Part shown: one piece after another, positions 38,145 through 50,500 of the stretch
Layout of the letters: the number at the start of each line of letters is the position of its first letter
Position numbering within the stretch: the first letter of the stretch is position 1
Assembly (NCBI GenBank): GCA_009103225.1
Contig: RHPI01001428.1
Location: forward strand, 363,981 to 427,980
From: Chlorokybus atmophyticus
Taxonomy: Eukaryota; Streptophyta; Chlorokybophyceae; Chlorokybales; Chlorokybaceae
DNA length: 64,000 nt
Reading direction: 5' to 3'
The notes under the pieces: model-generated
What the model was told of the DNA's origin: nothing
What the model saw: the letters and a program-made list of their open reading frames with translations, nothing else
The model's database searches: none
Translations under genes and position numbers: made by a program

Positions 38145-38228
<84 letters not shown>
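38145..38228. repeat. (AG)42 microsatellite
   Basis: Uninterrupted AG dinucleotides, followed by a short G run, abutting the left arm of the foldback element. Its mirror, a CT tract, abuts the right arm at 51915-51958. Confidence 0.95.
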
Positions 38229-38235
<7 letters not shown>

Positions 38236-38237
<2 letters not shown>

Positions 38238-38313
38238 ATGAACTTTGAAAGACATTAGCACAACCGTATCACTGACTGACTGACTGACACACATACATAC
38301 ATGTCGCAGTTAT
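38236..38313. repeat. Left arm of a foldback/MITE-like element, split by the retrotransposon
   Basis: Begins GCATGAACTT and ends CATGTCGCAGTTAT. It is the near-perfect reverse complement of 51840-51912, beyond the retroelement block. Shared internal features are GCACAACCGTAT, the GACT repeats and the ACATACATACATG stretch. The final GTTAT (38309-38313) is the retrotransposon target-site duplication. Confidence 0.8.
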
Positions 38314-38650
38314 TGTAACGGTGTGCTACCTCCATAGAGGTTCCCCGCCCTTATTTAGGATTAAATAAGGGTCCCAACGGGATTATACAGCCTATTAAGC
38401 CATATCAGAGCCGTTAACCTATATTAAGGCCCTAATGTAGTGTTACTTATCTGTAATACTGATATCGACATGAGACACGAGTCTCATGTCGATATCAGCC
38501 GTATGGCGGTGATGCTAACGCAGCGGCCGCCATAGCCAGGGGATCTTCTGCTTCAGCAGTTGCCCCGGCGGCGGCGGTAGCGGCGTCGTGACTGGTGGCG
38601 GTGTTAGGGTAGGGGATTTAAGGGAGGAGGGAGCACCCCCTCTCCTTACA
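38314..38650 (+). repeat. 5' LTR of copy A
   Basis: 337 bp, TGTAACGGTG...CTCCTTACA, the same length as the 3' LTR of copy B and roughly 90% like it by eye. A palindrome with 18-bp arms (CTGATATCGACATGAGAC...) lies at 38459-38498. The preceding 5 bp, GTTAT, recur after 51785. Confidence 0.9.
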
Positions 38651-38663
38651 TTGGTATCGGAGC
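38651..38663 (+). other. Primer-binding site, Met-tRNA-like
   Basis: TTGGTATCGGAGC directly follows the LTR. It resembles the TGGTATCAGAGC primer site complementary to initiator tRNA-Met used by many plant LTR elements. Confidence 0.8.
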
Positions 38664-39847
38664 GCGGGCGGCGAGGGGTCTGTGGGAGGGGCGGCGGCAG
38701 GCGGCAGCACTGACCAGTGGCGGCAGGCGGCAGCGACTGCAGCGGCGGCAACTAGCAGCTGCTACCCACCAGGGTGGGTAGTGGCGGTTGTTAGCTAGTA
38801 GTTGTTGTTGTAGTTGTTGTTGTTATAATAGTTATAGTTTGCTTGCCTTGCCCTGCCTTGCCTAGCCAGGCTTGTTAGCTTGCGTGAAGGGGAGGCGGCC
38901 ACTCAGGCAGCCCATTCCCCAAGCATTGCATGCCCAGCACATCACTTGTAATCACATTATTGTGATAACATTACTATGCTTGTGCTTGTGTGCTTGCCAC
39001 CACGTGGATTCGTGGTGGGGTGGAGGGTGTGAAATTGTATTCACAAAACCAACCCTTGTGAGGCAGTTTTGATTAAGGGAATAATCTTTTAATTAGGGGG
39101 TAATCTTCTGATGGGCAACCCGCTAATTGAAATCGATTAGTAATTGACCGGACTGCGCCTTAATAGATTTCAATTTTAAAGTAATCCAAATCCATTACCT
39201 GCATACACAAGTTCTGCTGTTCACCTATTCCAGATCGGCAAAAATTAGGTTCTGGTCTGTGTGATATTTTATCTGTAATCATAACCGATACCTGCTGCGA
39301 GAACTATTGATGGAAAGCTTCGGCTGTTCTTCGAATCCTTGATGCATGCAACAAAATGCAATTTATTTTTGGAAATGATAAAGGTTTTTATTAGAGATAG
39401 TTTATTTATCTCTCCTCCTATGGTAGATATCTGATGGCAACATCGGCTGCCGTTACCGCCAGTCAGTGCGGTGAGGCCGCCAAAGTCACTCTGTGCGGCC
39501 GACTCACAACTCACAACTCGCTGATATTAGCCTGTAGGGTTGATTCAACGAGATTTTGGCACCCTGTGTGTCAATTACAATTGTGGGTTGAGCTGAGTTG
39601 TACAAAGTGAAAACTTTGACAAGTTGTAACTTGTGAACCGCCGCGTGGATTCGCGTGCGGTTTGTTTCAAAATGAGTGTCTAGTTGAAAGGTGTGTGGAG
39701 AGCTCTTGTTTGAACTGAATACTCCACGTTAAGCACTTGAAACTTGACGAGACAAAATCTATAGATTTTGACACTTTCGCAGTGCACAACTTGTGTGTTT
39801 TGTGCACTTGCACACTTCTACTATTGACGGCTTGTATTCTTGGGCAG

Positions 39848-41292
39848 ATGTCTGACCAAGGAGGGGATGATGTGGGGAAGTCCACATCATATGAGCCATC
39901 GAGTGAAGAGGAAGTGAACTACTCTGACACGAGTGAAAGCTATAAGCTTACTGACAGTGAGAAGGAAGGAGCTAAGCAAGACAGCGAAGCTTCTCCCAAC
40001 CAGTCTTCTCAAAGTGGACCAGCTGCAGCGGACACACAGAGTGTCATTGGCGGCCATTGAGAAGTATGCCTCAGAGCGTAAAGCTCTACTTGCTGCCCAC
40101 CCTCATCTTCGTCAGGAAACGTGGGATGCATGGGCGCAGACAGTTCGTGATGGCTATGAGACAAACTTTGCCACACTCCCTCGTGCAAGCAAGGAAATGG
40201 TCATCCGCATGCTCGAGTATGAGCTGACGAACAACATCCCGCCACTCGTGCGAGGTGATTCAAAGGTGGCTGCTATCATGACCGTATATGATAAGCCTCT
40301 CCCTTACTAAGGCAAGCGAATGGCGTTTGAGGCTTTGGCCAACTTGGGAGTGGAAACCTCACAGCGTTGCAAGGATGTATTCTGGTACTTGGGACCTAAC
40401 TTGGAAGACAAGTTTACTGGCCGAGTGCAGTTGACAGTACGCCTCGATGCTATGCAGTCTGAGTTGGTGGCGCTGCGCCAACTGGTGGCGGGTACTACTT
40501 CAGCAGCTGGGGCATCAGCAGGTCTGCCGGTGACAGCGCTGAATAAGCCTGAGAAGTTCAAGCCTAACGGCAGCGTCAGCATTCACAACTGGGTGGTCAC
40601 TGTCAAGCACTACTTGACGGCACTCAAGCGCCCGGTTACTGAGCACATTGCTGTTGCTGAGTTGCTCATGCCATCTGATGCTCTTGCCGAATGGGCGAGG
40701 CAGACAGAAGATGGTGCTACCAAGACAATGGAGGCACTTTTCCAGTTCCTGATGGAACGCTATGGTGGCATGGAACCGGCTACTCAGGCTCGCAACAAGC
40801 TCAGCAAGACGCCAGAATGGTCGGGCGGCCTCAACCTATCTGCAGGAGTTTCAGGCATTGGTGGGTCGTGCAAACAGCGGCCTCATGCCCATGGACAAGG
40901 CCGAGCAGTTTGAGTTGTACAAGCGCGGCTTGGATGCGCGTGTGCGTGATCAGCTGCAGTACAACACGGCAACGGGAGTTCCTTGGGTTCTTGAGGACTT
41001 GGCCAAGCTGCAGAAGCTGAGCGTGTACCTGTACAATGATGACACGGCGGTGCAGGACAAGTAACATGTGGCAGTTTCGGCCAAGCCGCTGGGGGTGGCA
41101 GGAAAGCGTTTCTCTCATCCGAGTGCACATCTGGCAAAGAAGGCGAAGACATTTAGTGTTTCTACCAGTGGCGCACGTGCTGGTGGTGCCATGCCTGTTG
41201 CTGCTCGCACCTGTTACGTCTGTCATCAGCCTGGCCACATCGCAACAAACTGCCCAATTAAGGGGAAGGGCAAGGCCAAGAAGGTTGAATAG
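39848..41292 (+). pseudogene. gag of copy A (broken)
   Basis: Starts MSDQGGDD, like copy B. It encodes an acidic N-terminus, a retrotransposon-gag (capsid) region and a CCHC zinc knuckle (CYVCHQPGHIATNC, near 41213-41255). A frameshift after SVIGG (about 40055), a TAA in place of a Glu codon at about 40308, and frame changes near 40810 break the frame. The reading frame of the knuckle ends in TAG (41290-41292) and continues in the same frame into pol. Confidence 0.85.
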
Positions 41293-44155
41293 GATTACGC
41301 CGTGACTGATGTAGAATTGGTTGATAACCAATTGCTTGTACTAATAGCAAACCGGTTTGATGAGCTGTCCCAAGTGCATGTAATGACGCATGCATGGCAA
41401 GCACATAACAGGTTGCCACTTTTTGATCTTAAAAAGGTGGAAGAGAAGAATGCTTGTGTGTTGGTACATGTGGAGTTGAACATGCTTACCGATGTGTTGC
41501 ACACTTTGACCGAATTGCAAAGTAAGCACAGAACCTTAAGTGTGGTAGTGATGGTGCCTAAATATCATGGCCCATGGTTAAAACACACTCGAGGGGGAAC
41601 TGTGTTGAAGCAATTTAGCAAGCATGAAACAGGGACAGTGCGATTGTCAGCAATTTTACTCAACCCTCGCATTAGTCACGGACTCTTGGCTACATTTCAA
41701 GGACGGGTAGTACCTCAGTTGTGGACATTTAATGGCACAATGCAAGGTGTAAACAGTGGTTCGTTCTTGATTAACATTGGTGCAACACACAATTTCGTTG
41801 AGGAACAATGGGTTGTGCGCAACAAGATAGCTTGTAAACCCTCTGCATTTTCAGCTGCCGGTGCGGGGGGTGCGTTGCCAGTGAAAGGGGAAATAAAAAC
41901 GAAGGAAAAGATTGGTAATTATCATGCCACTGTTACTTTCATAGTGTAAACAGCGGTTCGTTCTTGATTAACATTGATGCAACACACAATTTCGTTGAGG
42001 AACAATGGGTTATGCGCAACAAGATAACGTGTAAACCCTCCGCATTTTCAGCTGCCGGTGCGGGGGGTGCGTTGCCAGTGAAAGGGGAAATAAAACGAAG
42101 GTAAAGATTGGTAATTATCATGCCACTCTTACTTTCATAGTAGTATCCATCGGCATATCAGGTGTTGATGTGGTATTAGGACAGGAATGGCAGGAGAATA
42201 TAAAAATGACATTGGAGACTGGCGCACGCTTGTGCACAGTAAAGAAAGGTCGTAAGCGTGTAACATTGTCTGTGAAAGGGTTACATAGCTTTGACCACAA
42301 GCAGCCCGACCCTGCGCTACTCGCTGCACTGCAAGTGAAACGTGCATTGCGCAAAACACACCAGCTTTTCTGGTACACTTGACGTCGTCGGACGACTTTG
42401 TGCCGAGAAATACAGAAGGTGTTGCAGACATCATTGAAAAATATTAAGATGTATTCTCAGATGAGTTGCCAGGCTTACCTCCTGATCGAGGTGTCGGACA
42501 CACAATACCACTCATTCCTGATAGTGAGCCTCCGTTTCGGCCTATATCGGCCTATATACAGGCTGAGCCCCCGAGAGAGGGCGGAAATGGAAAAACAAAT
42601 CAAAGAGTTATTGGAAAAGGGGTTGATTGAACCGAGTTCTTCACCCTTTCGTGCGCCCATCTTGTTTGTGATGAAAAAGAATGGAAAGCTGCGCATGTGT
42701 GTGGATTATCGTGCTTTAAACAAGATCACCGTAAAGAATCGATACCCGTTGCCCCGGATTGATGATGTGTTTGATAAACTGTCGGGAAATGCGTACTTTA
42801 GTACGTTGGACTTGACAAGTGGATATCATCAAATCCGGATTCATCTTTATGATGTTCACAAGACAGCATTCAGAACACCTTCGGGCCGTTATCGATACAA
42901 AGTGTTACCTTTTGGATTGACTAATGCGCCCGCAGTGTTTCAGAAGGAAATGAATAAGATTTTTAGTGGCATACTTGGCAAGGATGTTATGGTTTACTTG
43001 GATGACATCGTTGTCTTTAGTAGAACCAAGGAAGAGCATAAGCAGCACTTGGAAGCGGTGTTCGCCTTGCTGCGTACACATCGCTTGTTTGCCAATCTTG
43101 CGAAGTGTGACTTCTGCAAGACGGAGTTGCCATTCTTGGGGCACATTGTAAGCGGTGCGGGTGTGACACCTGACCCCCGCAAAGTGCAAGTGGTAAAGGA
43201 TTGGCCTCAACCTAAGAATATCCATTAGTTATGATCATTCTTGGGGTTGGCAAACTACTTTCACAAGTTTATGATGGGGTACTCTACAGTTGTGGTGCCT
43301 TTGACAAAACTGTCGCGAAAGGATGCCCCATTCTTTTGGACAGCAGCACAAGAAGCTGCTATGCAACAAGTGAAGCTGGCTTTAACTTCGGCACCAGTAT
43401 TGGCATTGCCAAATTGGGATAAACACTTCACTGTGGTTAACGATGCCTCCACCCTTGGGTGTGGTGCAGTAGTGCTATTGGATGGCCGACCATGTGCTTA
43501 TGAGAGCGGGAAATTCATCCCAGCAGAGGTGAACTACACTACCACTGAGTAGGAATTGCTTGGTATAGTGCATGCTCTTAAAACATGGTGATGTTACTTG
43601 GAGGGAGTTCAGTTCACAGTGGTGACTGATCACAACCCGTTGGTGTACTTCTCAACATAGCTAAACTTGTCGCGTAGGCAAGCTCGCTGGATTGAGTTCC
43701 TGTCGCGGTTTACCTTTGAATGGGTATACCGGTCGGGCAAAACCAACGTGGCAAATCCTCTGAGTCGCTGTCCGTCATTGTTGGCAGTTATGCGCGCGCA
43801 GTTGCTTGCAACGCAAAGTACATTGCCTCCTGATGATGAGTTTGTGCAAGCTGTTTACATGGGTATGCATTAGACCCATGTTCTCCATACAAGAGAATGT
43901 ACAAGAGCTTGACAAAAGAGACAACTTGTATTATATGGGCGCCAGCTTGGTTATGCCTGACCACGCTGGGTTGCGCATGAAATGCATAGCTGAAGTACAC
44001 GATCCACCGTATGCTGGGCACTCTGGGGGTCGCAAAACTACTAAGGCAGCGCAACAGTTGTACTGGTGGCCATTGTTGCCTGTTGACGTGAAGCATTATG
44101 TTGACACGTGTGACAAATGTCAGCGTGACAAGCCGTTACGTCAGAAACCCGCTGG
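41293..44155 (+). pseudogene. pol of copy A (broken)
   Basis: Protease region carries N-I-G-A instead of the D-T-G-A active site of copy B. A 197-bp tandem duplication (41747-41943 repeated from 41944) runs through it. Reverse transcriptase is well preserved with YLDD at about 42994-43005. Stops follow at about 43226, 43549, 43588 and 43658, three of them TAG where copy B has Gln codons. RNase H and the integrase HHCC finger (ending CDKCQRDK) are recognisable. Confidence 0.85.
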
Positions 44156-45082
44156 TGTCACGAATTGGGATAAATTGTGACAGACCTCACTCATGGTAGT
44201 GTCTTTTACTACCATAGCCTAGTGGTCGGGCCCCAATTGTTACAATGGTTTTGGAGCTTGACGTCTCAGGTTCAATTCCCGTAGGGGACTGAGGCAGATC
44301 CAAGGCAAAAACAAAAACATTTGGGGCGGCTTGCCCTAGGCTGGGCGCGGGATCACGACCTGCGCGCCGAGCCAGTTCAACCTAAGGCCGCGTGAGCGGT
44401 CGCGCTGCGATGGCAGGTCGCGCGGTGAGGATGGCCGTTCGGTCGGTCAGGACCGTTCGTTGGCCGGATCCAACAGGCCGCGGGCAGACCGATTGTGGTA
44501 CGGCCGCGAAAACGGCGACGTGGGTTAGTGCCTCATTGGATTATGAGGAACTCATGGGTTAAATTGGGGAGGAATGTCACGAATTGGGATAAATTGTGAC
44601 AGACCTCACTCATGGTAGTGTCTTTTACTACCATAGCCTAGTGGTCGGGCCCCAATTGTTACAATGGTTTTGGAGCTTGACGTCTCAGGTTCAATTCCCG
44701 TAGGGGACTGAGGCAGATCCAAGGCAAAAACAAAAACATTTGGGGCGGCTTGCCCTAGGCTGGGCGCGGGATCACGACCTGCGCGCCGAGCCAGTTCAAC
44801 CTAAGGCCGCGTGAGCGGTCGCGCTGCGATGGCAGGTCGCGCGGTGAGGATGGCCGTTCGGTCGGTCAGGACCGTTCGTTGGCCGGATCCAACAGGCCGC
44901 GGGCAGACCGATTGTGGTACGGCCGCGAAAACGGCGACGTGGGTTAGTGCCTCATTGGATTATGAGGAACTCATGGGTTAAATTGGGGAGGAATGTCACG
45001 AATTGGGATAAATTGTGACAGACCTCACTCATGGTAGTGTCTTTTACTACCATAGCCTAGTGGTCGGGCCCCAATTGTTACA
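44156..45082 (+). mobile_element. Tandem array of a 419-bp miniature LTR (TRIM-like) element: LTR-internal-LTR-internal-LTR
   Basis: Two full 419-bp units (44156-44574, 44575-44993) are virtually identical, followed by a third 89-bp piece (44994-45082). The 89 bp (TGTCACGAATT...TTGTTACA) act as an LTR. After it comes ATGGTTTTGGAGC, a PBS-like match; before each LTR lies a purine tract (AATTGGGGAGGAA). Each LTR has a 7-bp stem-loop (44194-44214) followed directly by an A box (TAGCCTAGTGG, 44215-44225). The B box GGTTCAATTCC lies inside at 44269-44279. There is no coding capacity. It begins exactly where copy A is cut and no clear target duplication is present, so a rearrangement or assembly join at the right end (N at 45093) is possible. 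Confidence 0.75.
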
Positions 45083-45083
45083 A

Positions 45084-45240
45084 TGTAACGGTNGGCGGCG
45101 CTGCTAACGCAGCGGCCGCCATAGCCAGAGCATCTTTTGCTCTGGCAACTGCCCCGGCAGTGGCGGCGGCGGCGGCGAGGCTGGTGGTGGTGTTGGGGTA
45201 GGGGATTAAAGGGAGGAGGGGCACACCCTTTCTCCTGACA
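45084..45240 (+). repeat. 5' LTR of copy B, about 180 bp missing at an N
   Basis: TGTAACGGT, then N at 45093, then sequence matching the last ~147 bp of the other LTRs, ending CTCCTGACA. The PBS TTGGTATCGGAGC follows at 45241-45253. The N replaces the hairpin-containing first half of the LTR. Confidence 0.85.
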
Positions 45241-46081
45241 TTGGTATCGGAGCACGGGCGGCAAGGGGCCTGTGGGAGGGGCGGCGGCAGGCGGCAGGCA
45301 CTGCAGGGGCGGCGGCAGGCACTGCGTCGGCAGGCGGCACTGCGGCGGCAAACTAGCGGTAGTTAAAAGTTTTGTTTGGTTTAACTGTTGTAGTTAAACG
45401 CTGCTGCATGTGCCTAGCCTAGCCTAGCCTAGCCTATGCATGCCATGCCATGCCATGCCTAACTTGTCCTAGTTTAGTTGTTATTGTGTGAAGGGGGGCG
45501 GCCATCCAGGCCCCTCCCTGAAGCATTGCATCCAAGCACATAACATAGTAATCATATATTGTTTACTATAATCTTTGTGTGCTAACCACCACGTGGATTC
45601 GTGGTGGTGAAGGGCTTTTTATCTATTTTTTTGGATAAATTCCCTTGGGGGCAGTTCGGTGGCAACATCGACTGTCTCGGTACCGCCAGTCAGTGCGGTG
45701 AGGCCGCCAGAATTTTTCTGTGCGGTCGATATCAAACTCACAACTCACAACTTGTCGATATCGGCCTGTAGGGCTGATTCAACGAGATTTTGGCACTTTG
45801 GGTGTCAATTGTGATTGTAAGTTGAGCTGGGTGAAACAAAGTGAAAACTTTGAGCAGCCATAGCTCGTGAGCCGTCGCGTGCATTCGCGTGCGGTTTGTT
45901 GCACAGTGATTGTCTAGTTGAGAGGTGTGTGGAGAGCTCTTGTTTGGGCTGAATACTCCACGTTTACCCCTCCAAACTTGACAGGACAAAATCACTAGTA
46001 TTCGACGTTTTCATAGTGCACAANTATAGTGCACAACTTTCCATGTTTGTGCACTATTTGAACAGTGTTATCCTTGGGCAG

Positions 46082-47546
46082 ATGTCTGACCAAGGAAAGG
46101 GAGGTGAAAAGTACTTCACCGTCCCTGATTCATCATCCTCATATGAGCCATCCAGTGATGACAAAGTGAGGGACTCGGACACGAGTGAGAGCTATAAGCT
46201 CACTGACAGTGACAAGGAAGAAGAGGCTAAGCAAGATAGCGAAGCTTCCCCCGACCTGTCTACCCACAGTGAGCCAGCTGTAATGGACACACCGAGTGTC
46301 ATTGGCGGAGCCATTGAAAAGTATGCGCGCGAGCGCAAGACTTTACTTGACGCCCACCCGCAGCTTCGTCAAGAAGTGTGGGATGCATGGGCGCAGAAGG
46401 TTCGTAATGGCTATGAAACAGATTTTGCCACTCTCCCTCGCACTAGTAAGGAGATGGTGATCCGCATGATTGAGCACGAGTTGACGAACAATGTTCCGCC
46501 ACTCGTGCGTGGTGATCCAAAAGTGGCTGCTCTGATGGCCGTCTACGATAGGCCGCTCCCATACGAAGGGAAGCGGATGGCGTTTGAGGCCTTAGCCAAC
46601 TTGATGGTTGAAACGCAGCAGCGTTGCAAGGATGTTCTGGTACTTGGGACCTAACTTGGAAAATAAGTTGGCTGGCCGAGTGAAGTTGGAGGCACGCCTC
46701 CATGCGATGCAATCTGAGTTGATGGCGCTGCGTCAGCAAGTAGCGGGTGCTGCTTCATCAGTTGGCGCATCAGTGGGGCTGCCGGTTACGGCATTGAACA
46801 AACCTGAAAAGTTCAAGCCTAACGGTAGTGTAAGTATCCATGATTGGGTGGTGACTGTCGAACATTACCTGACAGCGCTAAAGCGCCCGGTGGGTGAGCA
46901 CGTTGCCGTTGCTGAGTTGCTTATGCCATCTGATGCTCTCGCCGAGTGGGCACGACAAACAGAGCATGGCGCTGTGAAGACAGTACCAGCACTGTTTCAG
47001 TTTCTGATGGAGCGCTATGGTGGCATGGATCCGGCTACTCAGGCTCGTAACAAACTTAGCAAGTTGCGACAGAATGGTCGAGCAGCATCAGTGTATCTGC
47101 AGGAGTTCCAAGCATTAGTTGGTCGTGCCAATAGCGGCCTGATGCCTATGGACAAAGCTGAGCAGTTCGAGTTGTACAAGCGTGGCTTGGATGCGCGTGT
47201 TCGCGATCAGCTGCAGTACAACACTGCAACGGGGCTTCCTTGGGTTCCTGATGACTTGGCCAAGCTGCAAAAGCTAAGTGTTTACCTGTACAATGATGAC
47301 ACGGTCGTGCAGGAAAAGTCGAACGTGACAGCTATGGCCAAGCCGCAAGGGGGGGGAATAAAGCGCTATCCTCCGCCGAGTGTACATGTGGCGAAGAAAG
47401 CGAAGACATTCGCTCCTCGAATTGGTGGTACGTCTGCTGGTAATGCACCTACTGCAGCTCGCACCTGTTTCATCTGCCATCAGCCGGGTCACGTTGCAAA
47501 GGCCTGTCCTACGAAGGCGAAGGGCAAAGCCAAGAAGGTTGAATAG
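46082..47546 (+). pseudogene. gag of copy B (one frameshift)
   Basis: MSDQGKGG... runs to 46654 and continues in another frame from about 46640 to the TAG at 47544-47546. The break coincides with two bases present in copy A and absent here. Acidic N-terminus, capsid-type domain, basic linker, and CCHC knuckle CFICHQPGHVAKAC near 47467-47508. The TAG stop is in the same frame as pol and the same arrangement occurs in copy A. Confidence 0.85.
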
Positions 47547-50500
47547 GATTACGCTGTGGCTGATGTAGCAAAGGTTGATAGTCAGTTGCTTGAGATACAA
47601 GCAGTTAACTGGTTTGATAATCTGTCTCAAATGCATGTAATGACGCATGCATGGCAAACACATCACAAGTTACCACTGTTTGATGTTGCAACAGTGGAAG
47701 CAAATACTTGTGTACTGGTACATGTGAAATTTAACATGCTTACCGACGTGTTGCACACATTGAGTGAATTGCAATGTAAACACAGATCCCTGAGTGTGGT
47801 AGCAATGGTGCCAAAATATCATGGCCCATGGTTGAAGTATACTCGAGGGGGTACTGTTTTAAAACAATTCACCAAGCGCGAGACTGGGACAATTCGATTA
47901 TCAGCAATATTAATCAACCCCCGCATTAGTCACGGATTCTTGGCTACCTTTCAAGGACGAGTGGTACCTTTGTTGTGGACATTCAGTGGCACAATGCAAG
48001 GTGTGAATAGCTCGTTTTTGATTGACACTGGTGCGACACACAACTTCGTGGACGAGCAATGGGTTGCGCGCAATAAAATCATGCGCAAACCCTCAGCATT
48101 TTCGGCTGCCGGTGCTGGGGGTACATTGCCAGTGACGGGAGAAGTAAAATTGAAGGTTAAAATTGGTAATTATTATGCCAATCTTGCCTTTATAGTAGTA
48201 GCAATCAACATATCTGGTGTTGATGTGGTACTAGGCCAAGAATGGCAAAATAATGTCACAATGACATTGGATACGGGTGCACGCTTGTGCACAGTAAAGA
48301 AAGGCGGTAAGCGGATTACATTGTCTGTGAAAGGGTCGCATAGCTTGGAATTCAAGCAACCCGACCCTGCGTTACTCACGGCACTACAGGTGAAACGTGC
48401 GTTGCGCAAAAACACACCGGCTTTTCTGGTACATTTGTCTTCATCAGATGACATTGCGCCGGGTAGTACTGAAGGTGTGGCAGACCTCATTGAGGAATAT
48501 CAAGATGTGTTCTCAGATGAGTTGCCGGGCTTGCCTCCTGACCGAGGTGTCGGACACACTATACCATTAATTCCTGATAGTGATCCTCCTTTTCGGCCAA
48601 TATATAGGCTAAGCCCTAGAGAAAGGGGGGAAATGGAAACACAAATCAAGGAGTTATTGGAAAAAGGATTGATTGAACCAAGTTCTTCACCCTTTGGCGC
48701 ACCCATCCTATTTGTGATGAAAAAGAATGGAAAATTGCGCATGTGTGTGGACTATCGTGCTTTAAACAAAATCACGGTGAAAAATCGATACCCGTTGCCA
48801 CGGATTGATGACGTGTTTGATAAACTATCAGGTAATGCATACTTCAGTACATTAGACCTGACAAGTGGATATCATCAGATCCGAATTCATTCCGCTGATG
48901 TCTATAAGACAGCTTTCAGAACACCTTCGGGCCATTATCAATACAAAGTGCTACCCTTTGGATTGACGAATGCGCCTGCTGTGTTTCAGAAGGAAATGAA
49001 TAAAATTTTCGGTAATATACTTGGCAAGTATGTTATGGTTTACTTGGATGACATTATTGTCTTTAGTAAAACCAAAGAGGAACATAAGCAACACTTAGAA
49101 GCGGTGTTTACTTTGTTGCGGAAGCATCATTTATTTGCCAGCCTTGCAAAATGTGACTTTTGCAAATCGGAGTTACCATTCTTGGGACATGTTGTGAGTG
49201 GTGCGGGTGTAAAGCCTGACCCTCGCAAGGTGCAAGTTGTCAAGAATTGGCCTCAACCCAAAAATATTCATCAACTGAGATCATTTTTGGGATTGGCAAA
49301 TTATTTTCGCAAATTTATGATGGGTTATTCTACAGTTGTAATGCCCTTGACTAAATTGTTGCGAAAGGACGCGCCATTTTCTTGGACGTCAGACCAAGAA
49401 GCTGCTATGCAACAAGTGAAGTTAGCATTAACTTCAGCTCCAGTATTGGCATTGCCAAATTGGGATAAACATTTCACTGTGGTCAGTGATGCTTCCACCC
49501 TTGGGTGTGGTGCAGTACTACTGCAAGACGGCAGACCATGTGCTTATGAAAGTAGGAAGTTTATCCCAGCGGAGGTAAACTACACTACTACTGAGCAAGA
49601 GTTGCTTGGTGTCGTACATGCTCTCGAAACTTGGCGATGTTACTTAGAGGGAGTTCAGTTCACAGTGGTGACTGATCACAACCCATTAGTATACTTCTCA
49701 ACGCAGCTGACCTTGTCACGTAGGCAAGCTCGCTGGAATGAGTTTCTGTCGCGATTTACTTTTGAATGGGTATATCGGCCTGGCAGAACTAATGTGGCAG
49801 ATCCTTTAAGTCGCTGTCCGTCATTATTGGCAGTTATGCGTGCGCAATTGCTTGCGACGCAAGTTACATTGCCCGCTAATGATGCATTTGTGCAATCTGT
49901 TTTGCATGGGTATTCCTTAGACCCATGGTTCTCACGGCAAGAGAATATACAACAGCTTGAAGCACGAGACAACTTGTATTATATGGGTGCTAGCTTGGTG
50001 ATACCTGACCATGCTGGGCTACGCATGCAATGCATAGCTGATGTACACGACCCACCGTACGCTGGGCACTTTGGAAATCGCAAGACTACCAAGGCAGCGC
50101 AACAGCTGTACTGGTGGCCATCGTTGCCTGTTGACGTAAAGCGTTATGTTGACACCTGTGACAAATGTCAGCGTGACAAGCCGTTACGTCAGAAACCCGC
50201 TGGGTTGCTGCGACCTTTGCCTGTTCCTGATGGCAAGTGGGAAAGTGTGTATGGACCTAATTACTGAGCTCCCAGAGACAGCATTAGGGCACACTGCGGT
50301 TGCAGTTTTTGTGGACCGTTCAACAAAATGGTTCACATTGTCCCTTGCCGCACGGAAATAGGCTCCCGTGAATTAGCGATGGTTTTTGTCGCCTCTGTGT
50401 TTAAGTTACATGGCTTGCCTTGTAACTTTTTGTCTGATCGCGATCCGCGATTTGCAGCTCGGTTTTGGAAGTCGCTATGCAGCTTCTTACATATTCAACA

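Larger units (their letters stand above)
38314..44155 (+). mobile_element. Ty3/Gypsy LTR retrotransposon copy A (decayed, 3'-truncated)
   Basis: Order: 5' LTR, PBS, gag, protease, reverse transcriptase, RNase H, start of integrase, the Gypsy order. Sequence stops right after the integrase HHCC finger (44155), where the miniature-element array begins. The rest of integrase, chromodomain, PPT and 3' LTR are missing. Copy B (45084-51785) is clearly homologous throughout. Multiple frameshifts and nonsense codons mean it cannot encode its proteins. Confidence 0.9.

Noticed and set aside
38055-38294. Ser-Leu repeat frames over the AG tract
   Set aside because: Translation of a dinucleotide repeat; no coding evidence.
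43220-47546. UAG reassigned to Gln in this organism (as in some ulvophycean algae)
   Set aside because: Copy A has TAG where B has Gln codons, but about 1900 codons of the BIG gene and the other host exons use no in-frame TAG, and TAA is used as a normal stop; decay or readthrough explains the cases better.
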